The notes under the pieces are model-generated. The model did no database searches, was not told the DNA's origin, and worked only from the letters and a program-made list of their open reading frames with translations. From Botryosphaeria dothidea (lineage: Eukaryota; Ascomycota; Dothideomycetes; Botryosphaeriales; Botryosphaeriaceae), in assembly GCA_011503125.2 (NCBI GenBank), contig WWBZ02000002.1, positions 868,001-932,000 of the forward strand: a DNA stretch of 64,000 nucleotides. Reading direction: 5' to 3'. The position numbers were made by a program, and so were the translations under genes. This document shows, piece after piece, positions 12,512-21,854 of this stretch; position 1 is the stretch's first letter, and each line of letters starts with the position of its first letter.

Positions 12512-13613
12512 TTACATGAAATCGTCCAGGAAATCCTCGTCCCGGTCCTGATTACTGGACTGCGCCACCAAGTCATCCTGGTGGACGTCATCGTAAGCGT
12601 GGTCTCTTTTCCAGGCCAATTCCTTGCGCTCCTTGGCAATGCGAGCCTCTTCCTTCTTCTAGAGGGAGTATCAGTAATGGTTGCATTGTAAATGGAGCCA
12701 ACGCAAGAGAAAGCGAAGACCATCGGAAAGGAATAGACTTACCCGCTCTTGCTGAGCCACGCGGTCCTTCTTCCTGAGCTCTCTCTGCCTATCTTCCCTC
12801 TCCTGGCGCAGGTCAGGGTGCTTCTCAACCTTGGTCTTGTTCAGGCGATTGACGATGGGGTTCTCGCGCTCAACCACATGGATGCGCTTGACCTTCTTGT
12901 TGTCCTTGAAACCGACCTGACCTACGGCCATGCTGCCATCTTTCTTCAGATTGGACCATGGAGTGTAGATGACGGTGATGTTGTTCTTTTTATTGCCTGT
13001 GTGGTAAATTTAGCGTGTACCAATGTGACTATACAGCCAGTCACAAACGATAGGGTACCGTTAGACAATGTATCAATAAAGAAAAATACCTTCAATTGAG
13101 TTTGCCTTCGTGAGCTGCGCGCAGTCCTTCAGCAGTTCCTCCGGGATGTTGTCCCAAGTCTCGCCGTCACGGAGGCGAACGTAAATGTGTGCACTGGAGA
13201 GGTTGTCGACGTGGAACTACCCAGATCCGTCAATCTAGTGCTCCAGCTTCTTGAGCGAGTGATATATTCCACTAGTTATTGTCACATACCCTGGGTTCGT
13301 CAGTTTCTTTGATCATAATTGGAACCCGACGAGCAACAAAAAGCAAGTGGAATAGCGAAGAAAGCGAAAAGAGAAACACAGTAAGTTTGTACGGACCACG
13401 GAAGGACACCTACCATACATCCTCGTCCCAACCATACTTAATCAATTCCTCGTCTGTAGAATGGAGCAGCTCAGTCAGTAACTGCTGGAAGCCCGGCTAT
13501 CCGCGACCCGTAGGTCACGAGGCTGCTGTGAGTAACGTACTCTCGACCTTGTCTTTGCCGACATAGATGAATGCCGGCGGCGACACGACGTTGCTGGTGA
13601 AGTAGTAGACCAT
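12512..13613 (-). CDS. CCDC25 / NFACT-R domain protein
   Basis: Homologue of human CCDC25 (208 aa). The preferred model is 13541-13613, 13414-13453, a single base at 13290, 13090-13216, 12743-12996 and 12512-12658, giving 213 aa. It reads [69 protein letters not shown], then a charged coiled coil and an acidic end (DEDFLDDFM). The NFACT-R/DUF814 fold at residues about 1-115 is related to the domain of the ribosome-rescue factor NEMF/Rqc2; CCDC25 itself has been described as a membrane protein that senses extracellular DNA in mammals. The fungal role is unknown. Without the one-base exon the conserved Val-Trp before FHVD is lost (donor GTATGG at 13418) or the frame breaks. Confidence 0.93.
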
Positions 13614-14167
13614 GCTGGCAAGTGTGCACTATATTTCGCTTCCCGGTGTTGGCAAAGAGACGAAGTGAAAGGGTCGGGCTTAAAAGGCCGAGTCGAGCGG
13701 GCCGCGAGCAAGCACGGGGTGGTTACCTACGGTTACTGCCAGAAATTCTTTAGCGCGGGGTGCTGGCGCGACCTGATTGGCCGCAAGCTTACAGCGCAGC
13801 TTAATTAATCGAAGCAACCATAACAGACGTATTCATCGATATACATTCATTATATCGTTTCCTGATAAATCCTGGGCAGATGATGAAGTGAAGAATTCTC
13901 GAGTCTAATTGAACCATCATGGTGCCAGTAACTCGTGTTGTACATTCTTTCAGCGGTCTCACAGATAGTTGCGCGCCAACAAAAGAAAAATGATATGACT
14001 ATACAAATGCGACCCTCCCCCTCCCCCTCGCTCTATAATGCCAAGGAGAAGAGCAGCAGAAGCATAAAGACCATAGCTGGGTAGCCTCTTTTATCCCAGC
14101 TATCAACACATCTCCATCTTCCCCGTCTACATGTCTTCGTTTACCAAGCCTCCGACGGTGATTCTCT
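13614..14167. other. Intergenic: CCDC25 promoter and Rieske 3' flank
   Basis: Contains the upstream region of the CCDC25 gene and the downstream region of the Rieske gene. It is AT-rich around 13800-13900. No additional gene or RNA is seen. Confidence 0.5.
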
Positions 14168-15117
14168 TTAACCAATGATAACCTTGCCATCCTCAGGGAA
14201 GCTGTATTCGGGAATCTCGAGGTTGAGAGGGGCGGGACCCTTGCGAATACGGCCGGAGATATCGTAGTGGGAACCGTGGCAGGGGCAGAACCAGCCGCCG
14301 AAATCGCCGGCCTCGCCGATGGGGACACATCCAAGGTGAGTGCAGACACCTGTGGAATGGATACCAACGTTAGTCAAACATGGCCACAAAATTTCGGAGG
14401 TTTCAGCTTCGGGCCCTCCGATTATCGGGTCACTTACCAAGCATGATCAGCCACTCCGGCTTCTGAACACGGTCGCCGTCGGCCTGGGGATCACGAAGAG
14501 ACTCCCACTTGGTGCTCTCGGCCTCCTGGATCTCGTCGCTGGTACGGTGACGGATGAAGACGGGCTTGCCTCTCCACTTGATGATGACCTGCGGGGGATC
14601 AGAAAATTGACCGCCATGATGGATTCCGCCATACTTACGTTCTTGCCCTCAGGAATGGACTCGAGGTCAATCTCGACCTTGGCCTGGGCCAGGACATCGG
14701 CGGAGGCCGACATGTTGACGAGGAAGTCTGACGAAGGCCAGATTAGCCATTGATCCAAGGCAAGGTCCCATCGCCCCAATCGATGACATAGTCCTCCCAT
14801 ATATCAATGACCCTGATGCAGAAGTGCTACCCACCTTGCACGGTGTTCTTCGCGCCCATGGCGGACAGCGCGCCCATAGAGCCAACCATGAAGTACTGGA
14901 AGACCTTGTTGCCGGTCTCACCGGTGCTGGAGCGGTACTTCTTCCAGGCGCTAGTAGGGATGCTGGTGGTCTTGGAGCCCTTGAAGGGGCTGTCGAAGGA
15001 GGCGGACGAGACGGGGCGGTTTTGCACAGCGGTTGCGGCGGCGGCGCGCACGGCAGGCAATTGCGAGCGCACGGCGGTCCTGGCCAGCGAGCTGGCAGTT
15101 GTGGTGAGTGCCGGCAT
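14168..15117 (-). CDS. RIP1: Rieske iron-sulfur subunit of cytochrome bc1 complex
   Basis: Four exons: 14835-15117, 14639-14727, 14438-14588 and 14168-14349 (234 aa). All introns are GT-AG and in phase. The N-terminus is a mitochondrial presequence (Ala, Arg, Ser rich, no acids), followed by a glycine/alanine-rich transmembrane helix near residues 75-95 ([16 protein letters not shown]). The two 2Fe-2S motifs are CTHLGC (177-182) and CPCHGS (196-201). The conserved cysteine of each CxH pair and both histidines are present, so the protein should be functional. It transfers electrons from ubiquinol to cytochrome c1 in complex III of the inner membrane. It is divergent from the macro-domain gene, with a 240-370 bp shared promoter depending on which start that gene uses. 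Confidence 0.98.
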
Positions 15118-15485
15118 GGTGGGTGAGCGGAGAGGCGGGCGGCGTTGGATGGAGGCGGGTTGTGCGGAGGATGGGGATGCGACGCTCGAGGTCGAGGTTC
15201 AATGGTGTCAATGGCAAGAGGTTGCGATTTCTCCCGGCCGAGCGCTGATCGAGCAACCGTTGATTGGTCGCAGCGCACGGACCCAGCAGAAGAGGCTCCG
15301 GCTCGGCCAGAACCCGGCTAAGCCTACATCATCACTTCTCAACAGCACGCTTGCCGATGATCGCTCTGCACGGCAGGATAACTTGCGCCTACTTCTGCAG
15401 GCCGAAACCTCTTCCCAAGCTGACCATCCTAGCATACTCAAGAGCCGCCTATACCACTTCACAAGCTTGGCCGATTGCAACAAGG

Positions 15486-16100
15486 ATGCCGCCCAAGACA
15501 GCCTCCCAACAGGTCAGCGCATATGACAACGAGTCTGATCTCATGGGAGCTTCGCACCATGAGAAGAGCAACAATGCGGAAAATCCATCGAGTCCGAGCA
15601 CATTGACTGTGAAGGAAGTTGTCGGAGATATTTTCGACGCTCCTCCCAACGCCGTTCTCATTCATGCTTGCAACTGCATTGGCGATTGGGGTGCGGGCAT
15701 TGCAGTTGCTTTCAAGAAGCTCTACCCCTCGGCATACAAGCTCCACCTCGACTTCTGCACTAGTGAACCTGATGGCAAGGCCAAGATCGCCACTGCGCAA
15801 CTGATTCCTATGGACGGCGAGAAGCGTCGCCACTACATCGGCTGTGTATTCACCAGTGTACACTATGGGAGAAAGAGAGATTCCCCTGAGACAATCTTGG
15901 AAAATACAGGCCCGGCGATGGAGGATCTGCTCAGAAAGCTTGCTGAGGCTAGGAAGACCCAGGAAGTTGGCGAAGTGCGCATATGCAAAATCAACTCCGG
16001 ACTTTTCGGGGTGCCGTGGGAGAAGACACTGGAAGTTCTGCAGACTATCAAACTCGAGGCCGGAATGCCCACTGCCGTGACGGTCTTTGAGAGGGCATGA
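15486..16100 (+). CDS. Macro-domain (ADP-ribose 1''-phosphate phosphatase-like) protein
   Basis: Single exon, 204 aa from the ATG at 15486. A macro domain starts at about residue 40: VKEVVGDIFDAPPNAVLIHACNC, then GDWGAGIAVAFKKLYPSAY, and near the end INSGLFGVPWEKT (the phosphate-binding loop). This matches the Poa1-type class that removes phosphate from ADP-ribose 1''-phosphate made during tRNA splicing, or de-ADP-ribosylates proteins; the choice between these is inference. The frame stays open upstream to another ATG at 15357, which would add 43 residues resembling a mitochondrial presequence (see findings). The domain itself is complete. Confidence 0.93.
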   Translation: MPPKTASQQVSAYDNESDLMGASHHEKSNNAENPSSPSTLTVKEVVGDIFDAPPNAVLIHACNCIGDWGAGIAVAFKKLYPSAYKLHLDFCTSEPDGKAKIATAQLIPMDGEKRRHYIGCVFTSVHYGRKRDSPETILENTGPAMEDLLRKLAEARKTQEVGEVRICKINSGLFGVPWEKTLEVLQTIKLEAGMPTAVTVFERA

Positions 16101-16665
16101 GATAGGCGCAAGGTGAATCTGGCAATCGCTGGATTGCTTTCGGATGTGATTTCTGCCCTCATCACAGAAGAACTTTTCTTTTCATTTTACGGCAGAAACC
16201 AACTTCTACTGCGTCTCGATGGGAAGCAGATATAGCTTTGGAGGTCACGTATGGAGCATATCCGTGGCTAATTACAGTAATGCATAACGAACTCCACAAC
16301 CATGGCGATTTTAATTTTTCTCTTGGATTTGGACTGTCACTGAGAATATGACAAATCGAATTACTATTCAAGACATCATTAGTTCGCGAGCGTATCGCAG
16401 GCTTATGTCAGAGATCTTCATGGAACAAGAGAGGGTGAATTGAAAGGCACAACGCATACCAAAGGCGACATCAAAATCCATCTCAAGAACCTGCTGACAC
16501 CTGTTGAACCCGACCGGCTAAAACGATGCTAAATGCAAGAATCGCAAAAATATTCATGTACAACGCCCAGGCAAGCCCGATACCCGTTCCCATATCCGAG
16601 CCGTTCGCATACGCCGCCTTTCATTAGGATGGTCTTCTACAGTGACCGCAACCGCTTCCCCCAAC
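16101..16665. other. Intergenic between convergent genes
   Basis: This is the 3' flank of both the macro-domain gene and the Pmp3/Sna3-like gene. A stretch near 16290-16330 is AT-rich. No gene, tRNA or repeat is recognised. Confidence 0.5.
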
Positions 16666-17359
16666 TCACTCGTGAGTCTGCACCTTATGATCACCTCTGA
16701 CAGCCTCGGCGTATGTCGGCGGCGGCTGGCTGGCACTTCCTTCGCCGTTCGTTGACGAGCCTTCCGCGGCGCTACTCTGACTATGCTGCTGCGCTGCCGG
16801 GCTGATCTGGTCCGCCCACGGGTTCGCCACACCGGCCTGCTGTCCCGGGAACTGCTTGTTGCTCGTCGATGCGGGGACAGGCTTGTTGCCTGCAGCGCCG
16901 TAGTTGGGCGCGCCGTGGCTGCGGTACGGTTGCTGCGACGGCGACGGGCCGGCAGACGTGTGCGCGACGTAGTAGTATGTGACATTTCCGTTCTCAGAAT
17001 CGTTGCCGGACACACGCTCGTAGTCGCTCGGGTCCGGGTACGCCCAGATGATGTACCAGGCGTGGAGGAGGCCGGGTAGTAGGCCTAGGCAGCAGAGTGC
17101 GATGTTTATGAGCGAGTCTGCGCTGCAGACGCCGCGCTTGACCCAGACTATGGGAACATGTGTGAGCTAGGACTCGCTGGAGGACCCGAGATAGCCTTTT
17201 GGAGAAGTTGGGCGGGCTGTTGTGGCGCAAAGGCAAGTGGAGTGATGGTGCATGTGGTTGCCTGTGCGTGGTTGCGGGGATGCGCGGCGGAGTGTACTTA
17301 CCGGCGACGGGCGGGAAGAGGATGGCCAGAATGGCGAGGAAGATGTCGGTGCCGCACAT
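16666..17359 (-). CDS. Pmp3/UPF0057 proteolipid with PPxY tail (Sna3/Sna4-like)
   Basis: Two exons, 17302-17359 and 16666-17147, split by a 154-bp intron (179 aa). Residues 1-55 are the Pmp3 fold: MCGTDIFLAILAILFPPVAV with a first membrane helix, then WVKRGVCSADSLINIALCCL and a second helix ending LHAWYIIW. Classic Pmp3 proteins stop there (about 55 aa). This one continues for about 120 polar residues rich in Ser, Pro, Gln and Asn and ends with PPPTY at 161-165, a PPxY motif that binds WW domains of Rsp5/NEDD4 ubiquitin ligases. In yeast, Sna3 and Sna4 have this layout and travel to the vacuole. A role as a membrane adaptor for Rsp5 is therefore inferred. Confidence 0.93.
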
Positions 17360-17938
17360 AGTGTTGGGCGTCTTCGAGATTGTGTGTGTTGTGTGATTCT
17401 TCTAGCGGTGCTGCAGAAGGTGCCTTGCAGGTGGAGGGATGTCTGGGGGTGGTCGGCGGATGATGAGCGTAATGACGCAGCTGTGGCGGTGCAAGGCACC
17501 CGCATCATTCCCTCCGCTTCCACGACGCAAATGCCGCGACGTGCGTTACAAAGGCAACTCTCAGTTAGAGTCCTGTACTAGAAAATGCGAAAAGAGATGC
17601 AATACTCAGTCGCCTCTCAGCCAGGGTCCCAACTTTAAACCGATCACCTACCAGAAGTGGAAAAACATCGCGCGAACAGGAATAATGCTTGACCCTGTAG
17701 CCCGAGGCTACGCGGTCCCCGACACGCACCCCTTTCGTTCAACCAACATTATAGTTCACAATTTGCCATAATGAAAATTTGAATGACAGTCCACTTGTCC
17801 TCTGATGCGCTTCACGGTTTTGTTCTACTCTTCTACAGAAGCAGAAATTTTGGATTTCCTCTCCGAGCAATCTTAGTGAGAAACCGAAATTACGCCTTGA
17901 AGCTCTAACAAGAAGCCGAAGTGACCAAAGTAGCCTCT
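17360..17938. other. Intergenic: Pmp3-like promoter and chorismate mutase 3' flank
   Basis: No gene is supported. Overlapping short frames do not resemble proteins. The region presumably holds the promoter of the Pmp3/Sna3-like gene. Confidence 0.5.
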
Positions 17939-18880
17939 CTACTCCCATTTGGTGCCCTTCAAGCGCTGCATGAGGTATTCCACTTCAACTTCCTTTGTGA
18001 GAGGAATAACATAGTGCTGTGGATGGGGTTAGCGTTTATTCACTTCCGAAGTCCCAATTCATTACTGACCTCATACATATCCACCACAGCATCCACGTTG
18101 ATCTTGGGTGGCGTAGCGGTAGGGTTCTCCGGGTCATTTCCGTAGTTGGTGGCCTTCTTGCGCAGTCGCTTTAGCACCTTCTTCTCCACCGCAGCATCAG
18201 TGATGGCCACATCGATACCCTTCCTATCCTCATCCTTGATGAGCTTGACGAAGAGGTCTGTCTCCTTGCGGAACTTAGATTCGGCGACGAATTTGCCATA
18301 GTGGATACGGCGCGAAAGCGCCTGCAAACAAGAAATGTCATCCACGGCCGAGGAGCCAAAGTGCTGACTGGACTCTTCTTCTTCCCGGCCATCGGCCTTC
18401 GCGCAAGCGGCGGGAAGAATGTTGTTGATGTAGACGTTCTTTAGCTTCTCATTGACATTGACATCGTTGGGGTGGAGGACGGCCGGGTAGTCCAAGGGTT
18501 TGAGAATTGGCTCGAGCAAGGCATCGGGAAAGAAAGGGTATTCGTCCGGAGCCTGGTAGCGACGCACGCGCGAGTGAACCTTCTCTTGCTCGCAGAGAAG
18601 CCAGTCCAGAAAGCTGAGAGGGCTGTCCGGGACCTGGATCGCGCCGGGGATGTAGATAGAGCGGTTGAGCGGGAATTGCACGCGTTCAATGAGATAGACG
18701 GTAATGGTGTCCTCCAGGCGGCTGCGTTCGCGAGTTAGCAGCGCCGAAGTCGCAGGTTGGCGAGAGTGGGAATGCGCCGGACGCTCAGAGTGCGGGGGAT
18801 TTTACACACATGAGGGTGGAACGAATGTTGGCCAGGTCCAAGACCTTGTCGGCGCTGCTCAGGCCCACGGCAGTATCCAT
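17939..18880 (-). CDS. ARO7: Chorismate mutase
   Basis: Three exons: 18810-18880, 18070-18721 and 17939-18016 (266 aa; yeast Aro7 is 256). The small first exon encodes MDTAVGLSSADKVLDLANIR. It is followed by LEDTITVYLIERVQFPLN, DWLLCEQEKVHSRVRRY, LQALSRRIHYGKFVAESKF and the C-terminal helix HYVIPLTKEVEVEYLMQRL. These are the landmarks of the all-helical AroQ eukaryotic enzyme, which converts chorismate to prephenate for Phe and Tyr synthesis in the cytosol and is allosterically controlled by Tyr and Trp. Donors GTGTGT and GTCAGT are slightly non-standard but both junctions keep frame. It is divergent from MDV1 with 342 bp between starts. Confidence 0.97.
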
Positions 18881-19222
18881 GTTTGGTGGAGAAAGCGGCC
18901 AGGCTCGGGAAGGAAAGGCAACTGGCCGTGGACCATGGCTGACGTGGAGTCGGCAGCTGTGTTGTTGAGCGGTGCCCTCCAATGCCGCGCGCCGAGCGAG
19001 TCGCGCGCGCACGAGGGCGGGACCGAGGCCGGGATGATGGCAGCTTGATGGCCACCCAGCTTCCTTCTGTTCCAAATACCACCATCACACGCCTCCAGTC
19101 CTCCGGATACGCACGCGGCCCCTGATACCTTTCTCGCGCCACCAGAGGAGCCATGCCCGCCGCCTGCTGAATCGCAAATCCTCGCCACCGCTTTCTCGAG
19201 AGCGCAGATTCCATCGCTATCC

Positions 19223-21340
19223 ATGGCCAGCACCTCCGCCGGAGGAGGTGATCCTCGAGCCAGGTCTACCGCGCATCGGAGGTCACTTTCCGATGACTTC
19301 AGCGACGATGAGGGAGGCTCGACAGTATGTATCATGTGCATGAGGCCAATTGCGCCTTCTGACGTCGCTGCAGACCAGACAGTTAGAAGCTTTTGGGCGG
19401 AAAGTCACCGCGACCGCAAACCACCTCATCGGCCCGCTGGGAGACTCAGGCGTTAGCCAGCACTATCAAAATGCTCTCGGTGAGCTCCACCGTGAGCTAC
19501 GACGGCCTGGCATACAACGGTCGGTCTTCAACCTTGCGCAGGCCACGCCCCGAGAACTCGTACGCTCGAAACTATCCGTGTCCGAGATCCAGCAACGCGC
19601 CCTGACCTACCTACCCGACGAACTTCTCGCCGATATACCAGAGTCAAACCCAACATATTCGTTGTTCCAAGGGTTTCAGGCTACTTTGCCAGAAGAGGAG
19701 AAAGAGCAAAAAAAGAGGCACGGGCCCCGACACAACTCGAAAGGGCAGCGCTTGATCGGAGGGCAGGATAATGACGAGGATGTGCCTCCATCACTACAAA
19801 AACTTAAGAACGAGAAGTCGACCTTATCTCACCGCCTGGAGATGATGGGTGTGCGGAAAAATATGTGCAGCACAGAGATCCGGGAAATCGACAACAAAAT
19901 CTATAATCTCAACGTCATGCGCAAGATTGTCCTGGACAGGCTGGCAGCATTAGAGAACGAAGAAGCGGAGCTCGAGCATGAGCTGAACGATGTGGAAAAC
20001 AAGTTAGAAGATGCGGAGGAAGAGCTTGAAGACCAGGCTGCGTTGTCACAAAAGTCGCCAGTGACACCAGTAGCAGGCGACTCGGAATCCAGTACTGAGG
20101 GTTCCCCTGGTTTCATGTCAGAATCCATCTATGAGAAACTACCTTCACGATCCCCCAAGACGGGTAGGAAACGGAAGACCCACCGTCGCATTTCTATGCC
20201 CGTCCTGCACGAACACCTAAAGCCTGGCTCGAAAATCAAGGAACTCCCAGGCCACACGGACATTATCACTGCTTTGGATTTTGATATGCCATTCGGAACC
20301 ATGGTCACAGCTGCTCTGGATGACACTGTACGAGTATGGGACTTGCACGCAGGAAGATGCATGGGCATGCTCGAAGGTCATTTGTCTTCAGTCCGCTGTC
20401 TGCAAGTTGAGGATAGCATTGTTGCAACTGGTTCTATGGATGCGACCATTCGTTTGTGGGATTTGAGCCGTGCTGAATACGCGCCTCGAGACAACCGCAT
20501 CAACAAGGACGGCGAGGAAGATGACGAAGACGCCTTGGGATTTGAGAATCCTGAAGACGCGCCTCCGCCACCGCCTCCGACAAGCATGCAGGACTGTCCA
20601 TTGTTCTCTCTTGATGCTCATGTAGCGGAAGTCACGGCCTTACATTTCAAGGGTGACACCCTGGTGTCAGGTTCAGCAGACAAGACCCTTCGTCAGTGGG
20701 ACTTGGTTAAGGGACGCTGTGTCCAGACACTGGATGTCCTTTGGGCAGCTGCGCAGGCTTCATCCACTATGGCACCTTCCGACGGCTGGCGACAGACAGG
20801 GCGCACACCCGATGCGTCTGCAGATTTTGTGGGTGCTTTGCAATGCTTTGACGCTGCCCTGGCATGCGGTACCGCGGATGGCATGGTTCGTCTCTGGGAT
20901 CTCAGAAGTGGTCAGGTTCACAGGAGTCTTGTTGGTCACACCGGGCCCGTAACAGCATTGCAATTCGATGACGTGCACCTGGTGACTGGCAGTCTTGATA
21001 GAAGTATCCGGGTAAGTTCACTGACTCACCTCGCCATAATTGAAAGAAGGCCTAACAGAAGTAGATCTGGGATCTCCGCACTGGATCCATTTTCGACGCA
21101 TTTGCATACGACCACCCGGTCACCAGCATGATGTTCGACACGCGGCGAATCGTGGCCGCTGCTGGGGAAGATGTAGTTAAGGTGTACGACAAGACAGACG
21201 GTAGACACTGGAACTGCGGCACCGGTGCGGTTGAAGAAGAGCCTGCGGCACCGCTCTCGGCCATAGAGAAGGTCAGGATCAGGGACGGGTACTTGATCGA
21301 GGGCCGCAAAGATGGCGTTGTTGGCGTTTGGTCATGCTGA
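19223..21340 (+). CDS. MDV1: Mitochondrial division protein Mdv1/Caf4 (WD40 protein)
   Basis: Three exons: 19223-19324, 19374-21011 and 21065-21340 (671 aa). Donors are GTATGT and GTAAGT. The N-terminal part has [20 protein letters not shown] and [17 protein letters not shown], matching the Fis1-binding region. A coiled coil rich in Glu, Lys and Leu follows at about residues 175-265, then an acidic/Ser linker. From about residue 320 come WD40 repeats ([70 protein letters not shown]), ending [14 protein letters not shown]. Mdv1 links Fis1 in the outer mitochondrial membrane to the dynamin Dnm1 during fission. Confidence 0.97.
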
Positions 21341-21854
21341 TCTCACCGGCGAAGGGTAAATGAGTACATGTACAATGAGCATTTTTTAAGGCGTCGTTGA
21401 TGCTGTATGTATTAGCGGAGCAGTCACGTTGCTTATATGAATTTAAGACGCTTTAAGATTCTCCTCTCGAGTGTTGTGGAAGGATTTTGCCAGGTTATTA
21501 AGATTTGATTGTCCTGCTTTCACCTTTATTGTTGTCCCTCTTCTATTGAAGGAGACGCTGTCCGCCACATGTATAATCTTCCAGCCAATGGCACTGCGGT
21601 GAGAGCATCGCGTCCGAGTCGGATCATCACGTGCATCCGGGCCGAAGCCCGGGCTGACCTGGTCACAGCTTTGGATTCGAGCTCTTCTGCATCTTTTTTG
21701 CCATCAGGGTTCCTGCATCTTTTCCCGCCCAGGAAACTCCCGCGGCTCTCCCTCGTTGCCCTCTAACCTCTGTCTCTTCAGGGTATACACCTTAGTTTCG
21801 TGTTCATGCTCTTCTTCTATTTTTAATTTTCTGTACAATTTTTACGAATTCCCC
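21341..21854. other. Intergenic: MDV1 3' flank and RPO41 promoter
   Basis: Contains a CT-rich stretch just upstream of the RPO41 start (21700-21850), typical of fungal promoters. No other feature is seen. Confidence 0.5.

Noticed and set aside
13217..13418. Simple intron GTATGG (13418) to 13217 in the CCDC25 gene
   Set aside because: It keeps frame but deletes the conserved Val-Trp. The twin-intron reading with a one-base exon preserves both the residues and the splice signals.
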